Shown piece by piece: positions 37,046 through 48,797 of a stretch of 64,000 bases of DNA. The notes under the pieces are model-generated. The model did no database searches, was not told the origin of the DNA, and worked only from the letters and a program-made list of their open reading frames with translations. The stretch spans positions 112,820,127 to 112,884,126 of the forward strand of contig OX578146.1 of assembly GCA_951213105.1 (NCBI GenBank), given 5' to 3'. How positions within the stretch are numbered: the stretch's first letter is position 1; each line of letters opens with the position of its first letter. Made by a program: the position numbers and the translations under genes. The stretch comes from Amaurobius ferox (taxonomy: Eukaryota > Arthropoda > Arachnida > Araneae > Amaurobiidae).

Positions 37046-37322
37046 ACGACATAAAAATTCTCAAATTCTTGTACATGCAGATTTTCGAATTCTTCATAAA
37101 AATTCTCGAACTGTTGTACATAGAAATTGTAGAATTCTTGTACATAAAAATTGTGGAATTCTTGTACATAAAAATTAAGGACTTGTTATACATGAAAAAT
37201 GTGGAATTATTTTACTTAAAATTTGTGGAATCCTTGAACACAAATGTAATGAAACTCTCGTACATAAAGATTGTAGAATTTTTATACATAAACATTATTC
37301 AACTCTTGTACATAGAAATTTT
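37046..37322. repeat. 24-bp diverged minisatellite, about 11-12 units
   Basis: Units such as GTAGAATTCTTGTACATAAA(AATT) recur at exact 24-bp spacing with heavy divergence. Because 24 is a multiple of 3, a frame of eight-residue periods (LYIKIVEF-like) stays open, but no gene context exists. Confidence 0.8.
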
Positions 37323-37434
37323 CTAATTTTAATATATTTTTTAGATTCTTATATAGAAAAATCGATTTTTTTTCAGCCACTTTAGAGATGCTTTCTCCTA
37401 CACGTTTATTTTCCCAACACAATCTTCTTACCTG

Positions 37435-37700
37435 CCCACGAAGACAATTGGGACTACATTTCTACGCGGGTGCTTTAGTCGATAGGGGTGGAACAGCCTG
37501 AATGAGGTGCAATTAGGCTGATGATGGCTAGAATCTGTTAAATACCAGATCGATGGGACATGAGGTAAACAAAAATACAAGCACTCCTTGAGAAGGGTAA
37601 TTTGTTTCAATTAAGGTGAGAAAACTTCGCGGGTTGAGTAGGAAATAATTGATATGATTATGTATCTAGACAAATGGCTTGTTTTAAGCTTGTTATGAGT
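37435..37700 (-). repeat. dispersed repeat J copy 1
   Basis: About 230-260 bp matching 43765-44030 at roughly 80-85 percent (TACGCGGG, GAGGTGCAATTAGGCTGATGA, CAGATCGATG). Both copies are followed by an HLE-C-like sequence. The shared minus-strand frame shows both silent and replacement changes, so coding is not supported. Confidence 0.6.
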
Positions 37701-37884
37701 ATGAAAGTGGTGGGGGTAGATATGAATGAGCTAGGGAGCTAGAGGGTGGGATGCTAATTGTTTTAGCTTCGATTTTTTTTTTTCAGTTAAGCGTTGGAAA
37801 TAGAATTTTTAGGTACCGAATGTATGCAACTGTAGGTATATTTTCCACTTTTATGTTTTCTTTTTCTTGTATATGTATTGTTTT

Positions 37885-37945
37885 CGCGAAAATTTTTGAT
37901 TTTGAAATTGTGATGCCAATGTGTGTTTTAGGACCTGTTGAGCAT
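37885..37945 (+). mobile_element. HLE-C 5' fragment
   Basis: Matches 32748-32815 (GTATTGTTTTCGCGAAAATT, TGTTTTAGGACCT) and is cut off by the following HLE-B. Confidence 0.5.
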
Positions 37946-37951
37946 TTTTTT

Positions 37952-38700
37952 ACTTTCCCTGCAATACTTGGTAATGTATAGGGAGAGTATTGGAATCATG
38001 TCGAAAATCGCAACTCGAGTTTTCGACGGATCTACGCGTTTCGAGACATCTAGAATACGAAAAAACTAATTTTAGCGTGACGTCTGTGTGTGTGTCTGTC
38101 TGTCTGTCTGTGCAGATTTTGTATCCACTCTAACTAAAAAAGTAATTGACCGAATTTCACAAAATTTGGTAGGTAAGTCACTTGTGGCGAATCTAGTGCT
38201 GATAAGTTTTGGGTACGATTATGGATAAAATAACCCGCCTTTTTTTCCGAAATGACCCGCAAAAGCTTGTATCCACTTTAACTGAAAAACTAATGGACCG
38301 AATTTCACAAAATTCGGTTTATAAATCACTTGTGGGCTACCCTGGTGCTGATTAGATTTTGGTACGATTCGAAGAAAAATAACCTGCCTTTTTTTGCAAA
38401 ATGACCCTCAAAAATCGTCAAAATCTAAACTAACGAACTAGGTATACTCAAAAACATCCATTAAATGCTCGTTTAATACATAATTTTTAACGACGAAAAG
38501 AATAAGACCAACCCCATTATGCTAGGACTAGCCGTTCTCGAGATATTTTTGTTTTTCGTATTTTCTCTACGCCACCTTTGAAAATAAGTGCAGTTGCCAA
38601 ATGAGAACGAAAATTGAATTAAAAGTGAATTAAATTTAATAAAAATAAAGAGAACGTGAATATAAGTTTGCAGGGAAAGTCATGTGCTGCCCACATCAAA
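37952..38700 (+). mobile_element. HLE-B copy, first of a head-to-tail pair
   Basis: Palindrome ACTTTCCCTGCAATAC...AGGGAGAGT at 37952-37988, GTCTGT microsatellite at about 38083-38112, two 170-bp internal units, inner TTTGCAGGGAAAGT and 3' hairpin ending CACATCAAA at 38700. Confidence 0.75.
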
Positions 38701-38705
38701 TTTTT

Positions 38706-39474
38706 ACTTTCCCTGCAATACATAGTAATGTATAGGGGAAGTATTGGAATCATGTCGAAAATCGTAACTCGAGTTTTTGACGTATCTACGCGTTTCGAGG
38801 CCTCTAGAATACGTAAAAGCTATTTTTAGCTTGACGTATGTGTGTGTGTCTATATGACTGTCTGTCTGTCTGTGTGTTTGTGCAATGTATGTATCCACTC
38901 TAACTCAAAAACTTATGGACCGAATTTCATAAAATTTGGTAGGTAAGTCACTTGTGGGCGAAACTGGTGCTGATTAGTTTTAAGTACGATTCCGGAAAAA
39001 ATAATTCGCTTTTTTTTTGCGAAATGTCCTGCAAAAGCCTGTATTCACTCTAGCTGAAAAACTGATTACCGAATTTCACAAAATTCGGTAGATAAGTCAG
39101 TTGTGGGTCACCCTGGTGCTGATTAGATTTTGGTACAATTCGAAAAAAAATAACCTGTCTTTTTTTTTAAAAAATGGCCCGCAAAAATCGTCAAAATCTA
39201 AAATAAAAAACTACGTATGCTCAAATATATCAATTAAATGCTTGTTTTATACGTAAGTTTTAACGCGAGAAAGAATAAGACCAACCCCATTACACCAGGA
39301 CTAGCCGTTCTCGAGATATTTTAGTTTTTTCGTATTTTTTCTACGCCATTATTGAAAATAAGTCCAGTTACCAAATGAGAACGAAAATTGAATTAAAAGT
39401 GAATTAAATTTAATTGAAATAAAAAGAACTTGGATATAAGTCTGCAGGGAAAGTCATGTGCTGCCCACATCAGA
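38706..39474 (+). mobile_element. HLE-B copy, second of a head-to-tail pair
   Basis: Begins five T after the end of the preceding copy, in the same orientation. It has the palindrome at 38706-38741, two internal units, inner CTGCAGGGAAAGT and a 3' hairpin ending CATCAGA at about 39474. Confidence 0.75.
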
Positions 39475-40029
39475 TTTTTAGTTTTTGCATCAAGGCACGA
39501 TAAAGAAAAATTCCCGAAGAATTTTGCATTAAGACACGATAAAGAAAAATTCCCAAGCAAAAAATAAATATACTAACAGTAGTTACCGCCATATTTCCGC
39601 ATGTCCAGGATATCTTTCACTATGATGGACTATCAAAAGATTGCAACTTTACGTGCTGTACCTCATTTGGTATTGCCGGCGAAATATTCAGACCATTGAA
39701 AAGTTTCCAAACAATTAAATTCATGAAAGAGATGAGAAAACTAGCAGTGACGAAAAACCAATATCATGCTCGAATAGATTTTGAAAGAAAACTTATAGGG
39801 TTGGAGGGAGATTGGTAAGATGCAATTTCCTTTGCTCAGAAAAAGTTTCATTTAGACGGTCGCCTGTTTTACCTTGCTGATTTTGAAATTTCTTCACAAA
39901 ACGCAAATTAAATTTAAAGCAGTGAATTATTCTATTGCTAGTAAGTGTATGCTCAGTTATGTATTGTGTATTGGACGAGCATACATGCCTTCGTATTTTA
40001 TATTTAATAATTTATTTTATGGCTTCTTA
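39475..40029. other. gene-free stretch
   Basis: A 45-bp direct repeat (AGGCACGATAAAGAAAAATT and AGACACGATAAAGAAAAATT) lies at 39493-39552. No gene recognised. Confidence 0.4.
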
Positions 40030-40205
40030 TGTAGTATTATTTTCTTGGCTTCCTACAGTATTTTCTTGGTTTCCTACAGTATTATTTTCTTGCCTCTTAC
40101 AGTATTATTTTCTTGGCTTCTTACAGTACTATTTTCATGGCTTCTCATAATAATATTTTCTTGGCTTCTTACAGTAACATTTACTTGGCTTCTTATTATT
40201 TTCGT
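40030..40205 (+). repeat. 24-bp minisatellite, about seven units
   Basis: TATTTTCTTGGCTTCTTACA-type units at 21-24 bp spacing. They keep a frame open for hydrophobic residues, but this is a composition effect. Confidence 0.75.
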
Positions 40206-40732
40206 GACTTTTTAGAATATTAATATTTTATTGTTTCTTGATATTAACCTCTTAAGCTACAAATTTTTAATCGAATATTGATTCGTTAAATTATTTTTAT
40301 TGAAAAATTGTACATTGAGTTATATACAATAAAAGTGTTTATAGCAGGATGAATTGCCTTTAACATTACTTAACATATGCTCATAAAGCGGTTATAGTAA
40401 AATCTCAAATATATTCGTGCACGTTAAAAATCCTAGTGTTAGACAGTTTTGAAGAAAATGCAATATCGCCATTTTCTTAGACCGGACGAAAGTAGCTACT
40501 TTTTTTTCTCAGCTCCAGCGGCTTTTGCTTCTATATTGCTTTGTTGGAGAGTTCGTGTTCCTAACTTTTTGAACTCTTCGCTAAAATTCGGGCATGATTA
40601 TCTTACAATAGATACATCTAACGTGTAATCTTGAGACTTTTATTACTAAGGTGTTGGGGTGCTTAAGGATTTTTCTAGGAATTTTGTGTATATTCACTAT
40701 TTCTATAATCCTACTGGGATTAAAACCTTTTT
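40206..40732. other. gene-free stretch
   Basis: No feature that I can support. Confidence 0.4.
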
Positions 40733-41382
40733 ACTTTCTCTGCAATACTTGGTAATGTATAGGGAAAGTATCAAAATCATGCCGAAAATCGCAACTCGAG
40801 TTTTCGACGGATCTATACGTTTTGTAACCTCTAGAATAAAAAAAAAAACTATTTTTATAGTGTAGGCTGTGTGTCTATCTGTGCAATAAATGTATCCACT
40901 CTATCTTGGAAACTAATGGATCACATTTTATAAAATTTGGTAGGTAAGTCACTTATGTGTGATCCTGGTGCTGATTAGATGTTGGTACGATTCGAAAAAA
41001 AAGAACCTGTCTTTTTTAGTGAAATGGCCTGCAAAAATCGTCAAAATCTAAAATAAAAATCTGCGTTTGCTCAAATATATTAATTAAATGTTTATTTATA
41101 TGTAATTTTTAACGATCAAAAGAATAAGATTAACCCCATTACACTAAGACTAGCCGTTTTTGAGATATTTTAGACTTTTCGCATTTTCGCTGCACCACTT
41201 TAGAAAATAAGCCCCCCTACCAAATAAAAACGAAAATTAAATTAAAAGTGCAAACTCAGTGTAATTTTAAATAATTATGGTTGTTATTTTATGCAATTAA
41301 ACTCGATGTAATGAATTATTGAAGAAATAAAGAGAAGGCGAATATAAGTCTGCAGGGAAAGTCATGTGCTGCCCACAACAGA
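40733..41382 (+). mobile_element. HLE-B copy with one internal unit
   Basis: Palindrome 40733-40769, one 170-bp internal unit (TGTATCCACTC at 40890), inner CTGCAGGGAAAGT and 3' hairpin ending CCACAACAGA at 41382. Confidence 0.7.
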
Positions 41383-41494
41383 TTTTTTGTTAATATGACT
41401 TGCAGCGCGAAGTTCGATAATTTCTTAAGAAGAGCGAATATTTGAGTTCTAAAGAGAACTCGGCCACAATTGCTTGCTCTCATTTTCTGCTACA

Positions 41495-42157
41495 CGGTGC
41501 AACCCCGCTTAACTGGCCCTCCGTTTAACCGGTTCTTCCCTTAAACGGGATTCAATTCGTAGTAGTGTGGAAGTAATAGTGTGGAAGTAGTAGTGTGGAA
41601 GTAGTGTGACGTAGATGTGGAAGAGTGGTTAAATTTGACAATGACTTGGACCTCAAAATGCTCTCTGACAAAGACATCATCGGGACTATCACTAACTCGC
41701 GGGTTTTACATGCTGATGGAACGAAAGCTTTAGAAATGGTTTTCGTTATGTTAAAGCAAAAATCAACCTTCACTTTATTAGATTTAATATTAATAAAGAA
41801 ATGGTGGTAATTTGCAGCAAAATATCGCTAATTAAGTTTGAAAAAAAAAACACAAGACATTAAATTCTTTAAGGAAAATTAATGTAATTATAACACTTCT
41901 TTATAAACTACGATACATGTATTTTTATATTTTTTATTTTCTTATTAGTCTGCTAAATATAATTATTTTCAGTGAGGATTTAGCTGCTTAATAATTTATT
42001 TAAATATTGTTATAAAGCGAAATTTTTATTAAGGAATATATATCTAACAGGGGTATAAAAGCGATGGATTTAGCATTTTTAATTACATCCGTTTAACCGG
42101 AATTTTTGCTTAACCGGCATACTCTCGATCCCAATTAAGCAGGTTAAGATGGGTTCT
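41495..42157 (+). mobile_element. pogo/Tigger-like relic
   Basis: Degenerate ends: GGTGCAACCCCGCTTAAC on the left and, reversed, GAACCCATCTTAACCTGC on the right, with CCGTTTAACCGG motifs just inside both. About 660 bp. A piece of transposase C-terminus lies at 41600-41770. Confidence 0.55.
41600..41770 (+). pseudogene. pogo/Tigger transposase C-terminal relic
   Basis: Two frames give EEW, then KFDNDLDLKMLSDKDIIGTI, and later KALEMVFVMLKQ. Tigger-type transposases end in an acidic tail with a D/E-x-x-I-I-x-x-V motif and then a helix of the ALKALETALNYLEQ kind. The match is by motif only, and the frame is shifted near 41625. Confidence 0.45.
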
Positions 42158-42164
42158 AATGTTG

Positions 42165-42506
42165 TTCTAATTTTTAATTTGCATATTCTAACACATATAA
42201 TGTTGTATAATATTATTTATTTATTTTTTTATTTAAAAGAATCCAGGTTACAAGATAAAGTCCTAATAACAGCTTGCAAGACAATACACGATACAAAATA
42301 ATAGTATTGCATATTGTACTGTATTCTGATGCATATAATATTCTAACGCATATAATATCGTATTCTAATGAATATAATATTTTAGTGCATGTATTATTGT
42401 ATTTTAATCCAATGAATAAAAATTCTATCGTATATTGTATTGTATTCTAAAATGCGTATAATATTCTAATGCATATAAAATATTGTATTGTATTCTAATG
42501 CATATA
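42165..42506 (+). repeat. imperfect ATTCTAATGCATATAATAT array
   Basis: Irregular repeats of TATTCTAATGCATATAATAT with TATTGTATTG spacers. The pattern resumes at 43624-43670 after the next element, so that element inserted into the array. Confidence 0.65.
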
Positions 42507-43623
42507 CAATGGAAGCCCGATTTTACGTTTCCCGCTTCATACGTTTTCCCATTTCGTACATAATGTTTCTTCGATCCCGATAAATGCACTATATCAATAA
42601 TATTAATAAATTCCGGGTTAAACGTGAAACAAATCTAAGTTTTCTCACATAGTATGTTTCTATTTGAGGTGTTAAATGATATTTTTAGTTTATTTTATTT
42701 ACTTGTTGCTAATTTCTTGTGTTTTCCCTGACGTGCGTTGATCTTAGCGAATATGTTGACTGTTAGAGATACGTGATGAAGACGTCGGACGATCCGAACT
42801 TTTTCGATTTGACCCTAACAGCATTTTTTTGCACAGTGACGTAAGATTTACGTCACACTGTGACTTTCGGACGTCACAGGACGTCGCAGTACGTCTTGGC
42901 AATGTCATACTGAGGTCACAGCGAAGTCATTTTGGTCATTTTCATGGTCGTTTGTGACGTCGCATATTAACTTGTTTGTGACGTCACATTGTAATTGCCA
43001 TTGTAATGTCGTCACATTGTTACGTGTTAATTAAATTGTGGAAACGTCACAGAATATAGTCACAATGAAGTTACAAAGTTACTAGTACGTAACGTCGTAT
43101 AGAAGTCACAAATATGATGTCATATTGTGATCCAGGTGTCACGTGACTACAACGTTACGGTCACATATGTGACGATCTTTGCTGTGAGGGGATATTCTCA
43201 GAGGACTGTGATGACGATGACGCTTACGAGGACTATACTGAGTTTGAGGAGAGTGTGTCTTCCTCGATGAAAGCTATAAATGCACAAATAATTGCGAATC
43301 CCCCCCCCCCCCCCCCCCGCCTAGCAAATAAAATCAAGAATTGCATTTGTAAATCCTGTCAATTGTCGGAAATGCTCTTTGTGGAATTGCAACCTAAAAC
43401 AAAAAATTAAAATCATCGATTCTTTTCAATGTTCTTACCAAGTGATAATTTTCATTTAATATAGATGTGATACAAAATGTTTCTTTTTCTCTTTTAGGCA
43501 TTTTTGATGTTTATCTTATTTATACGTTATTTCTTGAATTTTTTACTATCCTTGATATGTTTTCCTGTACTGTACGTTTTTTGTTACTGGGCTGATGAGA
43601 AACGCAAAATCGGGGTTCCACTG
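42507..43623. mobile_element. Second pogo/Tigger-like element, with nested MITE
   Basis: Ends CAATGGAAGCCCGATTTTAC and (reversed) CAGTGGAACCCCGATTTTGC are about 26-bp inverted repeats, flanked by TA (42505-42506 and 43624-43625). A MITE (42823-43191) sits inside. Short acidic open stretches after 43198 may be transposase remains. A C19 run is at 43300-43318. Confidence 0.65.
42823..43191 (+). mobile_element. MITE rich in TGACGTCA-like motifs, copy 2
   Basis: Same sequence as 11091-11463 in opposite orientation, roughly 90 percent identical by eye. Ends CCCTAACAGCA and TGCTGTGAGGG. Several perfect TGACGTCA octamers. Confidence 0.7.
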
Positions 43624-43764
43624 TAATATTCGAAAGCATATAACATATAGTATTGCATTATATTAAAATGTCCATGAATTTATATTCTCATATATAAAAG
43701 GTTTTTTTCTTTATAATTAAATTACATTCCATCAATTATCTACCACACGGCACCACATTACTCC

Positions 43765-44030
43765 TTATCTTAAAGACAATAGGGACTATATTTCTACGCG
43801 GGCGCCGCAGTCGATAACAGTGGGGCAATGTGAATGAGGTGCAATTAGGCTGATGACGGGCAGAATCTGTTAGCATGCCAGATCGATGAGGCCTGGGGTA
43901 TACAAAAATACAAGCGAATGTTGAGAGGGGTAATTTGTATCAATTAAGGTGCAAGTACTTCGTGAGTTGAGCTGAATATAATTGATATGATGATGCACAA
44001 ACAAATAAATGCATTCTTTCAATTTGTTAT
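43765..44030 (-). repeat. dispersed repeat J copy 2
   Basis: Counterpart of 37435-37700; followed at 44108 by a complete HLE-C. Confidence 0.6.
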
Positions 44031-44107
44031 GCGGATGAACGTTATGGTTATATTCATGAGTTGGTGTGACCTTTGGCTTGATTTGAAAATATTCAGCTTA
44101 GTTATTA

Positions 44108-44948
44108 CTTTCCCTGCACGCGTAGTTTGATGTATAAAGTAATGTGGCAGGGACGAAAAATTCGAATTCGGGTTTTCAACGGAAGAATAAACGCATTTCA
44201 AACATCCATGAACTCGAAGTGAATATTTTTTGAGGGAATGTTTGTGTATCTGTATGTTAGTGTGTGTGTGTGTGAGCGTGATAACTCAGGAGCGAATGCA
44301 GTGTTTCGAAACACGTTTCGACTATTTTTGAAGGGATGTTCGTCTGTGTGTTTGTCTCTGCGGCCAATTTGTGTACACCATAGCTGCCACAATTATTAAT
44401 GGATTTTTACGAAACTTTATATCCGGCTTTGCTATAAAAAATCCAAAACTAGATAGAATTTTTTGAAATTCAAGCTAAAACTTTGAAATTGTACATTTTC
44501 TTAGCATAGTAGCCTAGGACAAAATTTGACAAAATTATGCAGAAAAGAGGTTATTTATAGCGCAATGATCATAAATAACAGTTTCAATCATTTTAGTGAA
44601 AAGTAGTCGCGATACAGTTTTTGTATTCGTGACGTCAATAGCCACTCTCAGGATGGGGAGTTACTCCCCCCCCCCCCCCACGAGGGTGTACATTATCAAA
44701 CTTTATCAATCGAAATTTTTTTTTTCAAGCTCTTTAGATTTAAGGGTTGTGTGCTATAATTTTAATTATTTGAAGCAACGGTACAGTTTTTTAAAATTAC
44801 AAGGAAAAAAAATCACAAGTTACATTAAAATGGAGTTTGGTATGGCAAAGTTGACTTGGACCACATTTCAGTTAATTTTTATTGTAACTATCCCTGTTTT
44901 GCTCCAATTTCGTATATTTCCAATCTCGTCCATGTCATCGTAAAAAAA
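44108..44948 (+). mobile_element. HLE-C copy 2
   Basis: Starts ACTTTCCCTGCACGCG and closes its 5' palindrome near GGCAGGGAC. GAAAATTCGAATTCG relatedness to HLE-A follows, with (TG)n at 44257-44277 and a C14 run at about 44667. It abuts the 3' hairpin of an inverted HLE-A at 44949, and its own 3' hairpin is not seen. Confidence 0.55.
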
Positions 44949-45020
44949 ATCTGATGTGGGTAGCATATGACATTCTCTACACAATGCAGCGGCACTACTT
45001 TTTGAACGGAGAACTATTGG

Positions 45021-45402
45021 TTGTTGTTGAGACCCAGACCTTCCGACCTACCAGAAACGTGTAAGGTAACTGTTTGGATGGCCGGGAAGTGCCACCCAAT
45101 TTAGACCGGAGCCCAGTGGGGGAGGCATCCACAGGGACCGTACCCTCCTTCCCCTATCACCAACCTCTCGGAAGGACTTACGGACCCACATGTTTAACGT
45201 GATCGTACTCCGCATGAACACGGCGGCAGTTGTGGCAGCGTGCAAATCCAGCGCGCAAACCACCGGGTTACCGCGCCCGAAATGTGCCAACAGCACGCGG
45301 TGTTCCCAGGTGGTCACCCACCCAAGTACTAACCGCGCCCGATGCTGCCTGACTTCGGTGATCTAACGAGAACCGGTGTTTTCAGCACGGTACGACCGTT
45401 GG
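45021..45402 (-). mobile_element. SINE with 5S rRNA-derived head (full length)
   Basis: On the minus strand it begins with a 5S rRNA-like sequence (45402 down to 45286) and continues into the same tail as the SINE at 17 kb (GTACGATCACGTTAAACATG), ending in CAACAACAA. Perfect 13-bp target duplications GGAGAACTATTGG flank it at 45008-45020 and 45403-45415. 5S-headed SINEs (SINE3 type) are known in fishes and some other animals. Confidence 0.9.
45286..45402 (-). ncRNA. 5S rRNA-like Pol III promoter head of SINE
   Basis: About 117 nt that follow 5S rRNA from the 5' end (CCAACGG) to CGTGCTGTTGGC. The internal control elements are recognisable: an A-box-like AAGTCAGGCAGC, the intermediate TCGGGCG and the C box GGGTGGGTGACC. 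It is joined directly to the SINE tail and flanked by a target duplication, so it is part of a transposon and not a 5S gene. Confidence 0.85.
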
Positions 45403-45900
45403 GGAGAACTATTGGTGTAAATGTTCTCAGCACAATGATTTTGTCGCTGAATTAACATCACATAAATCGAAATTGGGCACCCTTTGTAACTTATTAGTCC
45501 AAACTTAATTACTTTATTCATACTCACATGCAACAGTATTATCAAAATGTAATTGACATTCAATTATTATCCCTTTAAATGATAGACTTTTGATGAATTC
45601 TTTGGCTTTAAAATTGGCTATTTTCTCTCGTGAATCTGATGGGCTCGATCTACGAGTATAATGTTAACAAATTTGTTGCACAATACTGCAACATATATGG
45701 AAAGTGAACATATTTCACGATAGTTACCATTTTTTAAATTTTATTATAAATCTATTTAATAAATATGCAATATTTCGAGAACGATTTCTGCTAACGTTTT
45801 GAAATTTGTGTCATTCGTTTTCTAATAAAAAATTACTGGTAGAAAGATTATTTATTCAACATGTTGCTAATTTTACTTCAAACCAAAAAAAATGCTACAA

Positions 45901-48127
45901 TTTGTTTCACTGCTCTTGGCTCAAGATGAATGCAAGCGATATGGTTATATTGGACCATGCGTTTAGATGAAAGAAAACATTAAAATAAATAATACATAAG
46001 TACATAGGATTAGTAGACGGCAATATTTAGCACGGGTAGAGAAATATTAGAATTATTAACAAGAAATATCAAAATAAAATATTATAGTTATATTACTTTA
46101 CATTTAGCTACAATAGTCGCGTCGATATTCCCTGGAAAGAAATAAAAATAATTCAAAAAGCACGGGATCGTTGTTACCGGCTTTAAAAGTTTTGCCACAA
46201 CTAGTTACAGCAATGTAGCATTTTGTTTGAATTCATCTCATTCCGAAACAAATAGATGCGTTAAATTAGCATACTGAATGGAATTATATCTCAATAATAC
46301 TCAAATAAATGACAACCGTTATTTGAATGGGGCTTCAATTCTATAATATATCACTACATAGTAAGATGATCATCATCATTAGGACATTAAATAAATGTCC
46401 CATTTCTGGAATGGAAAATTATAGAGTTGAGATGCCACTTAATGGGATCATCGGGTGTTAAGAAAACATTCCATTGACATAGATGATAAGAAATAGTATA
46501 TATTAGAATTTTAACTTTCCAGAATTTAAATAAATCGTTTATTTGATAAATACCACATTTTTCCCATTAACAATATTTATTTTAAATTTTCAACAAGTAT
46601 TTTAATAGATAAAAGCTTCTTTAAAGCCACAGATTAACATATACAGATATTTCACTCGACCTCAGCGCCCTCAACCGCCAACGAAAAATATCAAGGTCGG
46701 CAGGCTTGGCGATGGTCTGTGACGGTTTTCGCCAAGACGTTCTGCTAATATAACCCTATTTGGCACTAAACGAAACACTTGGAACATAGAACTTTGTTGC
46801 TTTGTTCTATCATCGCATGTTACTTTCTCTGCTATTTTATGGATTACTAAAAGAAAAGGAATTACGTTTAAAAGGTATGTAATTTATTTTTATTTAAATA
46901 AAAAAATATGTGTTATCTATCCCATATTTCATCCTATGCACGTGTTCATAAGAAATTGGTGCAGTATTATCAATGCCCCGCCTAGATTATAAATTCTAAG
47001 AAGCAATGGCATTATTACTTAAAAAACCTTTTCCGCATTTATATAAATTGTATAAAAATTGATATTTGGATAGCTTTTTCTAGAAAAAGTTGAATATAAT
47101 ATTGGATGTGTATATATTTTACATGCTTTTTACTAACTGACGTAATGTGGAAAATATCCCCCCCCCCCCCTTCTAATTAACGATTGAGGTCGACACCTTT
47201 GATAATGCATTTATGTAAATTTGTTATTTAGTATAAGAATATAGTTTAGTATAGTGTATTTAAAAAATATATATATATATAATAACAGCATCCCAGAATA
47301 AATTAAGAACTAAGCAATTTAACTATCTACACGCTAGTATACTTTTTAGGCTGAAAATATTATATAATATTTTAGTCTTTTGGGTGCGTTAGCTTGTAAT
47401 TTTTGGTGTATCATGATTTACAGTGATGCAATGCGTCAATTTTTTTATTTAGTTTATGATTGCATGAATTAAATATATATATGTGTTTATTTATTTAAAG
47501 TTAAACATATTACAGATAAAAGTATTTTTAAATGCTGATCATGTTTATAGTTTAAAAAATTATAGAAGTACAGTTTATTTTATTTTGTTTTTTTTTTCTT
47601 GGCCGCATTAACATAAAATCGCCAATTGAGCGATAGTCGCCAAATCTAGCAGTCGAGGATGGTTGGCTCATCGAACGCTAGTGTCTATGCGAAATCCTAT
47701 GTTAACGACGTTGCCATAGGTTCCTATGGGAGTGAACCTTCTGAATATAGTATTCTGTGTTTAAAGCTTTCACATCGAATCCAGTGGTTGTAGAGGAGTT
47801 TTTGTATATGGACCACATGGAATGTTCCAACTAGAAAGTAGGATTGGGAAAGGCCACTTTGGTTGATGCAAAGTTCATGTAAATAAGGTTGCGCCATTAA
47901 ATCTCCAGCCAATTAGGATCCGTAACGTTCGTGGAATGATTGAAGTAGCAGACATTGCGGGTTTTAAATAACGATCTTAAGTTATGCTTGAGGTTCTCTG
48001 ATGCCGATCTCTGATGCCAATTATGATTCTGGTTGACATATTGCACCGCAAGAAAATTTAAAGAAATCGTCAAGCAAGGACTTAATCTAAGCATTTTATA
48101 TTTTTTTGTATCTTCAAGAAAAGAGCA
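45901..48127. other. gene-free region
   Basis: AT-rich, with scattered TTGGCGA-like motifs (46700-46735, 47620-47650), a C12 run at about 47159 and short TA tracts. No coding region is supported. Confidence 0.4.
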
Positions 48128-48391
48128 GTGTTACAACGAATTATTAGTATGTTGCCAGCAGTGTTACAACGAATTATTAGTATGTTGCCAGCAGTGTTAC
48201 AACGAATTATTAGTATGTTGCCAGCAGTGTTACAACGAATTATTAGTATGTTGCCAGCAGTGTTACAACGAATTATTAGTATGTTGCCAGCAGTGTTACA
48301 ACGAATTATTAGTATGTTGCCAGCAGTGTTACAACGAATTATTAGTATGTTGCCAGCAGTGTTACAACGAATTATTAGTATGTTGCCAGCA
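48128..48391 (+). repeat. 33-bp tandem repeat, eight identical units
   Basis: GTGTTACAACGAATTATTAG plus 13 further bases, eight times without a visible difference. The unit is 11 codons long, so frames on both strands stay open. Identity of all units shows a very recent expansion. There are no spacers, so it is not a CRISPR. Confidence 0.95.
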
Positions 48392-48797
48392 GGAAAAAGT
48401 GCATGTGAACGCGAAGGTTGCAGAAAATGAAAACTAAAATATTTCTTCCCAGAAGTTTCTTCAAAAATTGGTGCCATTCAAGATAACAGTAAATTGAATG
48501 TGTATTATTGATTAGTGCAGTAAATAATTGATTAAATGTAACAACTAACTTTTAAGGCAAAAAGCAATTTTTTTCTAAATAACAATACATATTAGCCTCT
48601 TCATCTAAAGGAAGAAGGTTTCTGATCCTAGATAATGACACACGCAGCCCAGGAAAGATGCTGATGACAAATGTGAAACAAAAAGTGATCAAACCAACGT
48701 CAAATACCGTCCCAAGCAAATGTGAGTGAAGTAGCAGATTCCTTTGGACTAACTTTACATCTCTAATTCTGACGACAGAAACATTTCTTGGCTTAAC

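Larger units (their letters stand above)
44949..45900 (-). mobile_element. HLE-A copy 7, diverged, with SINE inside
   Basis: 3' hairpin 44950-44969 (TCTGATGTGGGTAGCATATG), then the end of the body, a SINE (45021-45402), and the continuation with GTGAATCTGATGGGCTCGATC and AAAGTGAACATATTTC, as in other HLE-A bodies. The 5' palindrome is not recognisable. Confidence 0.55.

Noticed and set aside
37069..37326. 85-codon frame with an eight-residue repeat
   Set aside because: It arises from a 24-bp minisatellite; no other coding evidence.
37428..37610. Conserved minus-strand frame shared with 43.8 kb
   Set aside because: Comparing the two copies shows replacement changes as common as silent ones, so no sign of protein selection.
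45286..45402. A genuine 5S rRNA gene
   Set aside because: It continues into a SINE tail and is bounded by a 13-bp target duplication.
48128..48391. CRISPR-like array
   Set aside because: Units are directly adjacent with no spacers, and the DNA is eukaryotic.
48033..48477. Open frames with an 11-residue repeat on both strands
   Set aside because: They follow from eight identical 33-bp units; no start context, motif or flanking coding signal.
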